Assembly (NCBI GenBank): GCA_049975325.1
Contig: JBNGDW010000038.1
Span: 1-14,014, forward strand
DNA from: JBNGDW01 sp049975325
GTDB taxonomy: Bacteria; Cloacimonadota; Cloacimonadia; JGIOTU-2; JBNGDW01
DNA length: 14,014 nucleotides
Direction: 5' to 3'
Part shown: positions 1 to 6,777 of the stretch, piece after piece
How the letters are laid out: the number at the start of each line of letters is the position of its first letter
Position numbering within the stretch: position 1 is the first letter of the stretch
Notes under the pieces: generated by a model
Told to the model about the DNA's origin: nothing
The model's database searches: none
The model's input: only the letters and a program-made list of their open reading frames with translations
Translations under genes and position numbers: made by a program

Positions 1-337
1 CCCAAAACTCAAAAAAATCATGTGCCAACTTGATAGACTGCCAATAATCATGACATTTAAAAAACTTCCTTGACTCTGCATCAAGACTGCGATAGAAAGC
101 AATGGTGCGCCTATCTTCCCGTAAAATTGGCATAGATACCTGGAACAGGGATCTCTTCCATTCCTCCATTGTCATGAATTCTGCTGGGGTAAAATCCCAT
201 CCTTTTTGATATAGATGAATAAATTGCTTTTTACTTGCCTGCGTTGGAAAAACAAACAAGATTGGGGTACCTCTGTTTTCCTCCAGCACCCTTTTATGTA
301 GATTTTCTTTAAACGAAACAAATTTAAACTGTATCAT
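1..337 (-). CDS. Partial N-terminus of a probable AddB-like (PD-(D/E)XK nuclease / inactivated helicase) protein
   Basis: I translated this reading frame by hand. It opens at an ATG at 337-335 with an in-frame TGA at 346-344 just upstream, and it stays open for 112 codons to the window edge, so the 3' end is missing. The start has only a weak GAGA-type ribosome site. Near residues 23-32 a hydrophobic strand ends in a Pro-Thr-Gln turn (TPILFVFPTQ). It is followed by a helix and then a 'FMTMEEWKRSLF' segment. This resembles the opening of AddB/RexB-like proteins, where a degenerate helicase strand and Pro turn precede an 'i-T-l-e-e-f' segment. The later part is rich in aromatic and charged residues (PILREDRRT, then CHDYWQSIKLAHDFFEFW). 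The assignment is a similarity impression only, because the diagnostic helicase motifs and C-terminal nuclease and Fe-S cysteines would lie outside the window. It could be another long intracellular protein. Confidence 0.42.
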   Translation of the reverse strand, partial: MIQFKFVSFKENLHKRVLEENRGTPILFVFPTQASKKQFIHLYQKGWDFTPAEFMTMEEWKRSLFQVSMPILREDRRTIAFYRSLDAESRKFFKCHDYWQSIKLAHDFFEFW

Positions 338-463
338 ATAATCTCAATGGTATTATTTTTAAGCCCAAACCACAAAACTTAGAAGAGTCAAATACTTCAG
401 GTCCGAGATATTTCACCAAGCAATCAGATTCACAAAGATTTTATTATGCTCTACAACTTATGG

Positions 464-477
464 GGTAAAATTTTACC
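464..477. repeat. Perfect 14-bp palindrome in the gap before the AddB-like gene
   Basis: GGTAAAATTTTACC reads the same on both strands, with no loop. It lies 17 nt downstream of the activase stop codon and 127 nt upstream of the AddB-like start. No U-run follows it in the direction of transcription, so it is not a convincing intrinsic terminator. The symmetry would suit a dimeric repressor site. A weak -10-like CATAAT (minus strand, 448-443) sits nearby but lacks a good -35. The rest of this 156-nt gap shows nothing I recognise. Confidence 0.45.
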
Positions 478-493
478 TTGATACGCTTCTTTT

Positions 494-1489
494 TTATCTC
501 TGGCTCCTGGTATTTAATGCAACAGATGGGGAAATAATGTTTGACCATTTACCACATCTATCGCCCCAGTAGCTTATCACCTTACCTTGAATGGAGGCTT
601 TAACTACCTCACAATGGTTTGGGCAGCCATCACAGTGGAAAGAAGTGCAACTTATATCCTGATGAGCGATATTCCAGCCACGAAACCTTGATGGTTTATG
701 GTCTTCAGCCCGCAAATCTTTCACTCCCAATGCAACACCGAAGGCTCCCATAACGGTACTATATTCAGGAATAATAATTTTTTGATGCAGTTCCTGTTCA
801 AATGCCCATTTCATTCCTTCATTTTTACTTACTCCACCCTGAAATACAATAGGCGGTTTGATGTTTTTTCCATGTGCAACCGAGGATAAATAATTTCTCG
901 CCAACCCATGGCAAAGTCCGGCTACAATATCTTCTATTTTATGTCCTATCTGCTGCTTATGAATCATATCTGACTCAGCAAAAACCGTACAGCGAGAGGC
1001 AATTGTGGTCGGATTTTGGGATTGAAGGGCAAGGTTACCAAACTGCTCGATAGAGATTCGAAGCCGAGCAGCCTGATTATCTAGGAAACTCCCTGTTCCA
1101 GCCGCACAGATAGTATTCATACCAAAATCAACTACAACTCCATCTTCCAGTATAATAATTTTGGAATCCTGCCCCCCAATCTCAATAACTGTCTGCACCT
1201 CAGGCACAAAGAATCGAGCACCCATTGCATGGGCTGTTATTTCATTCTTAATTAAATCCGCTCCAACAATAGCGCCAGCAAGATGTCTTCCAGAGCCCGT
1301 TGTCCCTACTCCTTTTACTGTCACATCGGAATCAATTACTTCTTTAATCTGACGCATCCCATCTTTTACTGCCTTTATTGGATTACCTTCAGTCCATAAA
1401 TAAAGTGAACTGAGAATCTGGCTCTGTTCATCAATTAATACCAGATTGGTAGAGATTGAGCCGACATCAATGCCGAGATATGTGTTCAT
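494..1489 (-). CDS. BadF/BadG/HgdC-type ATPase: 2-hydroxyacyl-CoA dehydratase activase with extra C-terminal cysteine domain
   Basis: This 331-residue protein belongs to the ASKHA-fold activases that use ATP hydrolysis to push one electron from a [4Fe-4S] cluster to a partner enzyme. The N-terminal phosphate-binding motif is GIDVGSISTN (residues 6-15), with further ATP-site motifs GTTGSGR (62-68) and IGGQDSK (104-110). Cys128 in NTICAAGTGSFLD and Cys167 in IASRCTVFAESDM match the two cysteines that hold the dimer-bridging cluster in HgdC of Acidaminococcus. After about residue 280 an extension carries Cys281, Cys286, Cys289, Cys293 and Cys312 (pattern C-x2-C-x3-C, then GDRCGKW), which small activators such as HgdC lack. 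I chose the ATG at 1489 over a TTG at 1501 because it gives the usual M-x-Y-LGID start and has GAGAG five bases upstream. It overlaps the upstream gene by 23 nt, so it is probably translationally coupled. Family is certain; the partner substrate is unknown. Confidence 0.9.
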   Translation of the reverse strand: MNTYLGIDVGSISTNLVLIDEQSQILSSLYLWTEGNPIKAVKDGMRQIKEVIDSDVTVKGVGTTGSGRHLAGAIVGADLIKNEITAHAMGARFFVPEVQTVIEIGGQDSKIIILEDGVVVDFGMNTICAAGTGSFLDNQAARLRISIEQFGNLALQSQNPTTIASRCTVFAESDMIHKQQIGHKIEDIVAGLCHGLARNYLSSVAHGKNIKPPIVFQGGVSKNEGMKWAFEQELHQKIIIPEYSTVMGAFGVALGVKDLRAEDHKPSRFRGWNIAHQDISCTSFHCDGCPNHCEVVKASIQGKVISYWGDRCGKWSNIISPSVALNTRSQR

Positions 1490-2564
1490 GTTGACTCTCA
1501 AAATGATTCATTACCACATCAGCAAAGGCTTCAAGCCTTGTATTTACACCTGCATTGCCTGTCTGTTCATCAAAAGAAAGAGAAAGAAATGGGATACCTG
1601 ACTCCAGGTGAATATGTTCCAGAATTGGCCTTACAGTAGTTTCTGGCATACAGGCAAAAGGAGCAAGCTGGACGACCCCATAAAAGCCCTCCTCAACAGC
1701 TGTCACCATCTCAGCAACAGCATCTTTCCCATGTCCTCCCACTGTGTGTTTCAGATAAGGTGCGGTCTTTTTTTGGAGAGATAATCTCGTCCAGGGGAAA
1801 AGTCCATGCTCGATAAAATATGATAGGTTTAGTCCTCTATGGACCTCTATGCCCAGCCTGCCCAGTTTTTTTTCTATATCAAAATTAACAGCATTGTCAA
1901 CTACGGTATAGATTTCGCCGAACACACTTACCTTTGGAACAGGCTTGTCCTTGTAAATTGATATGCGAGAGAGCATTTCTCTTGCCTGCTTTCTTAGAAC
2001 TTTTAGAGCCTTTAGATCCTTAATCTTGCCAAGTCTGTCTAATATTTGATCAACGACCTTATCTGTCTCACCTGGGTTGATCTCTCTTGGCCTTAGATAG
2101 GCAGCTTTTTTCTCTACTTTCTCTATAATCACAACCTGTAGAGAAGCAAAGCGAAATGCACTGACGATTTTCGCTAAAGTGATTTTTGTATCTTCAATGC
2201 TTCGCATCTGGTGGAAGAAATTCTTTAGATTAAAATTTATTACTTTAATAGGAGCATCCCCTTTTCTTCTAAAAAATTCATCCGATAGAACTTTCTGTTG
2301 AACAACCCCATAATAGCGAAAGCGGCAAATCCCATAGATATTCTCAAACATAAATATAGTATCAGCACCCCTGCGAATTGCGGAAAGATAGTTGCCAAGG
2401 TTCACTTTTAAGGGAAAGCAGTATAGTTCCGGAGCAATACGAACCCCATCGGAAATAGTTCTATCACTTGTCGGCTCTGGCGGAATAACCTCCAGCCCGA
2501 GTTTCTCAATAAATCTTTGAAAAACTATACTATATGGTCCCCAGCGAGGGAATGTTACTTTCAT
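1467..2564 (-). CDS. COG3581-type protein related to 2-hydroxyacyl-CoA dehydratase / activase-associated reductase
   Basis: This 365-residue soluble protein has the features of the COG3581 family, usually encoded beside or fused to HgdC-like activases. The start MKVTFPRWG is typical. Conserved-looking cysteines are Cys49 (PELYCFPLK), Cys80 (IYGICRFRYYG) and Cys305 (LAPFACMPE), enough for a cluster shared within or between subunits. A VFGEIYTVVDN segment at 214-224 resembles the conserved 'GEIYv-nD' motif of this group. The C-terminus ends in IPFLSLSFDEQTGNAG followed by TRLEAFADV, a motif shared with the next protein upstream. The start has no Shine-Dalgarno sequence. Only 7 nt separate it from the upstream stop, which suggests coupling. 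By analogy it would receive electrons from the activase and reduce or dehydrate an activated substrate, but no member role can be read from the sequence. The family is fairly secure, the reaction is not. Confidence 0.8.
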   Translation of the reverse strand: MKVTFPRWGPYSIVFQRFIEKLGLEVIPPEPTSDRTISDGVRIAPELYCFPLKVNLGNYLSAIRRGADTIFMFENIYGICRFRYYGVVQQKVLSDEFFRRKGDAPIKVINFNLKNFFHQMRSIEDTKITLAKIVSAFRFASLQVVIIEKVEKKAAYLRPREINPGETDKVVDQILDRLGKIKDLKALKVLRKQAREMLSRISIYKDKPVPKVSVFGEIYTVVDNAVNFDIEKKLGRLGIEVHRGLNLSYFIEHGLFPWTRLSLQKKTAPYLKHTVGGHGKDAVAEMVTAVEEGFYGVVQLAPFACMPETTVRPILEHIHLESGIPFLSLSFDEQTGNAGVNTRLEAFADVVMNHFESQHEHISRH

Positions 2565-2571
2565 AGTATAT

Positions 2572-3495
2572 TCATTTTAATGTATCCACAAATGCTTCCA
2601 ATCGAGTTTGCAATCCGGCCTCCCCAGAATGCTCATCAATTATAATATAAAGAAATGGGATTTTATGCATCTTAAATTCTCGTTCAACAAATTCTTTTAA
2701 AACCGCATCACATCCACAAGGAAAGGAAGAGACCTCCACCGCACCAGCCAAGTCAAAATTAAGTGCATATCTTATCTCCCTCATAATTTCATCTGCAAAC
2801 TCCCAATGCCAATAAGGCAATAGGCTATTATTATCGCTATCTTTATGAAAAGTATCTATTGCGCTGGCAGGTAGAGTGTCTACGCATAGAGGTGTTGTAC
2901 CCAACTCTTCAAGTCTTTTCCGCGATTCCATATTCACAAAATCATCATAAAGATTATATGGATGGCTCACCAGGGCTATCTTCCTATCTGAAGAGTATAT
3001 TTTCTTTTCTGTCTCTCTCTTCCTTATCTGCTTCTCCTTCTCAACAGTCTCTAATCCTCTTTGTACTGCATCTCTAATCTTCGATTTTTTAAACTTAAAT
3101 TCACAAAATGTTTTAGTGACAATTTGACTTATTTGTTTCTTGCTTAAATCCACCCAGGGAGCAATAATTGGGGTTGTTACGAAAAGTTTTGCAAGATCAG
3201 GGAGCGCAAAAAGTTTAGGACAATATTCCAGTCCATCTTCTCTCCTTATAAGCCTAGGCACAAAGATAAAATCCACCTTCTGATCAAGCCAGAGAATATG
3301 ACCCCAGAAGACCTTACAAGCAAAGCAATTCTCCTGATCAGATATCCTCACTCCTTGAGCAACAATATCCCTATTAGTTACTGGAGAAAGAATCACTTCG
3401 TAACCCAGTTCTTCAAGCAGGGCTTTCCAGAACTCGCCTAAAGGTTCTTTCCAGTATACTAAAGCACGCGGTATACCTACTACTGCTTTACTCAT
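2572..3495 (-). CDS. COG3580/DUF2229-type protein, partner of the activase system
   Basis: This 307-residue protein begins MSKAVVGIPRALVYWKE, the usual opening of COG3580 (DUF2229), a family seen as separate genes or as part of very long fused activase proteins. Candidate metal-binding cysteines are Cys57 and Cys60 (ENCFACKVFWGH), Cys92 (EYCPKLF), and Cys260 and Cys262 (SSFPCGCDAV). The middle section (about 131-170) is a charged, probably helical linker rich in Lys and Glu. The C-terminus IPFLYIIIDEHSGEAG then TRLEAFVDTL parallels the end of the downstream protein, so the two are probably ancient paralogues acting as a pair, as HgdA and HgdB do. It is the first gene of the three-gene unit. 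AAGG lies nine bases before the ATG, and a possible promoter lies in the 79-nt gap upstream. No signal peptide or membrane segment is visible. Function is unknown beyond the family link. Confidence 0.8.
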   Translation of the reverse strand: MSKAVVGIPRALVYWKEPLGEFWKALLEELGYEVILSPVTNRDIVAQGVRISDQENCFACKVFWGHILWLDQKVDFIFVPRLIRREDGLEYCPKLFALPDLAKLFVTTPIIAPWVDLSKKQISQIVTKTFCEFKFKKSKIRDAVQRGLETVEKEKQIRKRETEKKIYSSDRKIALVSHPYNLYDDFVNMESRKRLEELGTTPLCVDTLPASAIDTFHKDSDNNSLLPYWHWEFADEIMREIRYALNFDLAGAVEVSSFPCGCDAVLKEFVEREFKMHKIPFLYIIIDEHSGEAGLQTRLEAFVDTLK

Positions 3496-3526
3496 AACTT
3501 GAAGCCTTAATAAAGTAAATCAAGTT

Positions 3527-3557
3527 ATTATCATTACATTGAACATTTTAATGTAAA
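3527..3557 (-). promoter_or_regulatory. Possible promoter and inverted repeat upstream of the activase operon
   Basis: On the minus strand, TTTACA (3557-3552) and GATAAT (3532-3527) each match five of six bases of the -35 and -10 consensus, with a long 19-nt spacer. An alternative -35, TTGACT, lies at 3563-3558 but has no good -10 at 17 nt. Within the spacer is an inverted repeat with 7-bp arms, TTACATT (3534-3540) and AATGTAA (3550-3556), nine bases apart, plus a third ACATT half-site inside it (3543-3547). This layout suits an operator covering the promoter. AT-rich sequence makes chance matches common. Confidence 0.33.
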
Positions 3558-3574
3558 AGTCAAATTTTATTTGG

Positions 3575-5050
3575 TCAATGGGGAAAAATCTGTTGATAAG
3601 TTTCCTGAAATTTGTCTTTACCGCACACAAGTAGCGTGGTTAAAGGTGCAACATTTTTGCATTGTTCCACCATATCGTGGGCAATACTCCGAATTTCCCA
3701 TTGTGCATGTTTATCTTGCCGCAATCTGGAAAAATGAGCTAACTCACGAAGATTCAGTTTCATCAGAACATAGCGTTGGTGAGCATTAGTTAAGATATAG
3801 TTCTTTACTCTGGGATAAACCCTCTCTAATATTTGATAAAGTTCTTCTGAAGATTGCATCGCCTTGCCAAATTCCCTTTCTTGTCCAGCCTTCTTGATAC
3901 TTATAGGCAGGACATAACCATATACAGGATCATAATCTGTGGCTATAATAGAACTCATTCGATGCCGTTTCAGTTGGGCAAAACAACTTGCACTCATTTT
4001 CAACTGAAAAGTGAAATCCACCATTTCGAATTCACGGGGCATAGAATCATAGCTTTCTATCCCTTTAAGTGCTTGCAAAATTGCATCCTTTTTCTGATCA
4101 CTGGACATCATGGCAACTTCCTTATATAGATTTTCCCAATCCTTGCCTGTTCTGCGAAAAAGCAGGGCAGTAAGAATTATATCATCCGGACAATCTGTAT
4201 AAGAAAGAAGCTTACAAGGAGGGGCAACTTTTGATACTTCAGTTGCCGACTGAGATGTCTCATAAAGTTTACAGTCATAATCTGTAGGTTGGACATATCG
4301 TATTAAGGAAGGGGCAATCGCCTTTGCTTCATTGTATAGCTTATTGGCAATCTCGGTTGCTTCCTCAAGATTCAAGGCATAGAGGCGCTTTAGAAGTCTT
4401 TCCAAACTCCTTGCGTTGATTGTCATGCCAAGCTGGGTTTCAGTTGCAAGTGGCAAAACATAGCGCGCATCTTCCTTCGCTTTATCCTCATATTCTTTTT
4501 TCGAGGGATTATCCTGCCCTTTAGACTGTACTAAAGAACGATAATAGTCAAGAAGTGCCTCATTAAGCTGATGATAAACGGCATTATTATTCCTAATTAC
4601 TTTGGAAAATTCATTTGCAATTCTTCGATCATCTCTAATTTCATTAGGTATCACAAAATCGTCTTCCAGGGTGACATATCGCTGTGATTTCTCAGTAAAT
4701 GAGGCGAGGCGGGTTCGTTCAATAAATTCAACAAGATATCGTGATATTCCTATCAGATCAAAATTAAAAACCGCATGTTCCGCGATAGAGCTGTGTCCCA
4801 TTTCAAACACGATATTCTGGTTGGACTTTCTGGCTTTCTCAATCTCCTCTCGTGCCTGAAAACGGAGCTCAGGAGCACTCTTTTTGGACCTACTTATTCT
4901 TGCATAGGCGGCTGAGATAGTCTCCGGGGTGAATTGTATCTTATCAAATTTCTCTTGAACTGAAGAAATATCTCTTGAAGATTCAAGATGAGACTCAAAT
5001 TCTTTGATCTGCTCAAAATCGATATTAAAGCCAGCAAGCAAAACTCTCAT
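3575..5050 (-). CDS. thyX: Double-length flavin-dependent thymidylate synthase (tandem ThyX domains)
   Basis: ThyX methylates dUMP to dTMP using methylene-tetrahydrofolate and FAD/NADPH. A normal ThyX has about 220-250 residues; this protein has 491 and contains two ThyX-like halves. Half one (about 35-255) has GHSSIAEHA at 85-93, the family's 'HxS-x2-EH' element. It also has a version of the RHR-x2-S-x-N-E-x-S-x-R-Y signature at 112-125 reading RTRLASFTEKSQRY, with His changed to Thr and Asn to Thr. Half two (about 275-491) has an intact RHR (362-364) with Ser367 but loses the SxR part. It keeps the C-terminal element NLRELAHFSRLRQDKHAQWE (433-452). The halves therefore keep complementary pieces. 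The start MRVLLAGFNIDFE is preceded by GGGAG only two bases away, unusually close. It follows deoC by 12 nt. Family is secure; whether it is an active thymidylate synthase is not. Confidence 0.85.
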   Translation of the reverse strand: MRVLLAGFNIDFEQIKEFESHLESSRDISSVQEKFDKIQFTPETISAAYARISRSKKSAPELRFQAREEIEKARKSNQNIVFEMGHSSIAEHAVFNFDLIGISRYLVEFIERTRLASFTEKSQRYVTLEDDFVIPNEIRDDRRIANEFSKVIRNNNAVYHQLNEALLDYYRSLVQSKGQDNPSKKEYEDKAKEDARYVLPLATETQLGMTINARSLERLLKRLYALNLEEATEIANKLYNEAKAIAPSLIRYVQPTDYDCKLYETSQSATEVSKVAPPCKLLSYTDCPDDIILTALLFRRTGKDWENLYKEVAMMSSDQKKDAILQALKGIESYDSMPREFEMVDFTFQLKMSASCFAQLKRHRMSSIIATDYDPVYGYVLPISIKKAGQEREFGKAMQSSEELYQILERVYPRVKNYILTNAHQRYVLMKLNLRELAHFSRLRQDKHAQWEIRSIAHDMVEQCKNVAPLTTLLVCGKDKFQETYQQIFPH

Positions 5051-5062
5051 CTCTCCCAGCTA

Positions 5063-5857
5063 CTACGCTTCAATAATTTTCAAACTAGCGCTTGCCCCTA
5101 TACGATTGGCTCCTGCAGCAATCATTTTTTGGGCTGTGTCAAAATCGTGGATACCACCTGCAGCTTTTACTCCAATATATTCCCCTACTGTTTCACGAAT
5201 TAGCCTTACATCAGCTACTGTTGCACCTGCTTTTGAAAATCCAGTTGATGTTTTTACAAAATCCGCTCCTGCTTTTTTTGCCAACAGGGTTGCTATTACT
5301 TTCTCCTCATCAGTTAGCAGACAGGTCTCAATAATTACCTTTAGAATAGCCTCGTGCTCGTGACATATCTCTGCAAGTTCTTCTATTTCAGTCTGAACAT
5401 AATTATAGCCCTCATCCTTCAGTTCCCCTATGTTGATAACCATATCGATTTCTGATGCTCTGCTTTTCAATGCCTCTTTGCATTCTTCTCTTTTAACATG
5501 AGTGCTACACGCTCCAAGAGGGAAACCGACAACAGCGCAAACCTTGCGCCAATCCATCTCCTGTTTGGCAAGGCGAACATAATATGGATTTACACATACC
5601 GAGGCGAAGTTATATTCCCTTGCCTCACGGCAAAGTTTAATAATATCTACCGCACGGGCATCAGGTTTAAGCAGAGTGTGATCAATATATGGGGCTATAT
5701 CTTTTTTAAATTTAGGCACGGGGAGAAGAACCAGAGAGCGACTCTCATATCTGCATACAGGACATTCTATGCATATATGATGCGATGCTCCACATTTTGC
5801 TAATTTGTTTTCGTCAAGGGGCCAAAGTGTAGTAACAAATTTTTTAATATCCATCAT
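5063..5857 (-). CDS. deoC: Deoxyribose-phosphate aldolase with cysteine-rich N-terminal extension
   Basis: DeoC is a cytosolic class I aldolase that splits 2-deoxyribose 5-phosphate into acetaldehyde and glyceraldehyde 3-phosphate in deoxynucleoside breakdown. The TIM-barrel core runs from about residue 52 (APYIDHTLLKPDA) to 264. The Schiff-base lysine is Lys202 in DFVKTSTGF. The second catalytic lysine is Lys231 in GVKAAGGI, and the aspartate is Asp138 in EIDMVINIG. The roughly 50-residue N-terminal extension is unusual and holds Cys22, Cys29, Cys32 and Cys35 (C-x6-C-x2-C-x2-C) with two histidines between the first two. That pattern could bind zinc or an iron-sulfur cluster. The ATG at 5857 overlaps the stop of the PSP1 gene in an ATGA, and a purine-rich GAAAGAA lies just upstream. 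A second ATG follows immediately at 5854. All core catalytic residues are present, so activity is likely. Confidence 0.95.
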   Translation of the reverse strand: MMDIKKFVTTLWPLDENKLAKCGASHHICIECPVCRYESRSLVLLPVPKFKKDIAPYIDHTLLKPDARAVDIIKLCREAREYNFASVCVNPYYVRLAKQEMDWRKVCAVVGFPLGACSTHVKREECKEALKSRASEIDMVINIGELKDEGYNYVQTEIEELAEICHEHEAILKVIIETCLLTDEEKVIATLLAKKAGADFVKTSTGFSKAGATVADVRLIRETVGEYIGVKAAGGIHDFDTAQKMIAAGANRIGASASLKIIEA

Positions 5858-6774
5858 TTATTCTTTCTTTTCTTTCTACGGCGACGCCGACCTATTTTTT
5901 CTCTTTCACTGAAAATCATATCAACGTTAGATTCACTCTGAGTAATAGGTTCTTTGGACTTTTTACCTTCTTCAATCTTTATTCTATTGAATTCCTTTAA
6001 TGAAAGAGAATGAGTTATACTATCTTTGTCCTCCAAAACCACGGTTGAGGTCAGATAGTCATTTTTAACCACTTTCATTTTCTTTCCCTTGTATATAATG
6101 GGATCGTTCAGATTTGGAAAATATTTCGCCTCTTCTTCATAATAATCTGCTTCATAGGCAATACAGCAAAGCAAATGGCCACACACTCCGGTTAATTTTG
6201 AGGTTGTTGCAGTAATATTTTGATATTCAAGCATCTTAGTATTTACAGAAAAGGATTTCCATTTGAGGGTTTTGCAGCATAGCTCTCTTCCACAGGGACC
6301 TATACCACCCAGTCGCTCAATTTCTTGGTATGGACTTATTTGGCGAAGCTCGATACGAGTATGAAAGATCTTTGCAAGTACTTTAAGAAATTCACGAAAG
6401 TCAATCCTGGAATCTGCTGTGAAGTAAAAAGTGAGTCTCTGCCCATCAAATTGATATTCCACATCAACCAGATCCATCTGAAATGATTGCTCAGCCAATG
6501 CTTCCTTGAACTTTACTTTTGCTTCTATCTCCTTTTTGCGAATTTGTGCAAGCGATTTAATTTCCTCCTGGGTAGCCGATCTAATAATACTTCTCAGCTG
6601 ATCAGGATCAGGGAAGTATTCTTCATTTCCAACTAAGCGGGCTACTTTCCCTAAATCAACTCCCCTATCTACCTCAACAATAACATATTTACTTGGCAAA
6701 ATCTTCATCTCGGGAGGATATTTGTAGTACTCCCGTCTTTGAAATTTAAAAACAATCTCTGCAACTTTAATCAT
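5854..6774 (-). CDS. PSP1-domain protein, YaaT/RicT family, with six-cysteine motif
   Basis: This 306-residue protein matches the PSP1 C-terminal domain family, whose best-studied member is YaaT/RicT of Bacillus subtilis. YaaT binds iron-sulfur clusters with RicA and RicF and affects RNase Y-dependent RNA processing and phosphorelay signalling. The characteristic section is GGIGPCGRELCCK at 156-168 (Cys161, Cys166, Cys167) followed by GVCGHLLCCIAYE at 196-208 (Cys198, Cys203, Cys204). The N-terminal half (about 1-150) holds the PSP1 fold, including the VIVEVDRGVDLGKVARLV stretch at 31-48. The C-terminus ends in a very basic tail, GRRRRRKKRKNK, which could touch nucleic acid. It starts only 3 nt after the GlmU-like gene with no ribosome site of its own, and its TGA overlaps the deoC ATG. 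No RicA or RicF partner is in the window, so the RicT-type role is by family only. Confidence 0.92.
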   Translation of the reverse strand: MIKVAEIVFKFQRREYYKYPPEMKILPSKYVIVEVDRGVDLGKVARLVGNEEYFPDPDQLRSIIRSATQEEIKSLAQIRKKEIEAKVKFKEALAEQSFQMDLVDVEYQFDGQRLTFYFTADSRIDFREFLKVLAKIFHTRIELRQISPYQEIERLGGIGPCGRELCCKTLKWKSFSVNTKMLEYQNITATTSKLTGVCGHLLCCIAYEADYYEEEAKYFPNLNDPIIYKGKKMKVVKNDYLTSTVVLEDKDSITHSLSLKEFNRIKIEEGKKSKEPITQSESNVDMIFSEREKIGRRRRRKKRKNK

Positions 6775-6777
6775 GGG

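Noticed and set aside
464..477. Palindrome as an intrinsic terminator of the activase operon
   Set aside because: The stem has no loop and is mostly A-T, and the downstream transcript has no U-run.
1490..1501. TTG start adding four residues to the activase
   Set aside because: The downstream ATG at 1489 fits the family start and has a better-placed purine-rich site.
5004..5363. 119-residue open frame on the plus strand
   Set aside because: It lies antisense to deoC and the thyX start, both with clear catalytic motifs. Its translation is low-complexity, with no recognisable domain or ribosome site.
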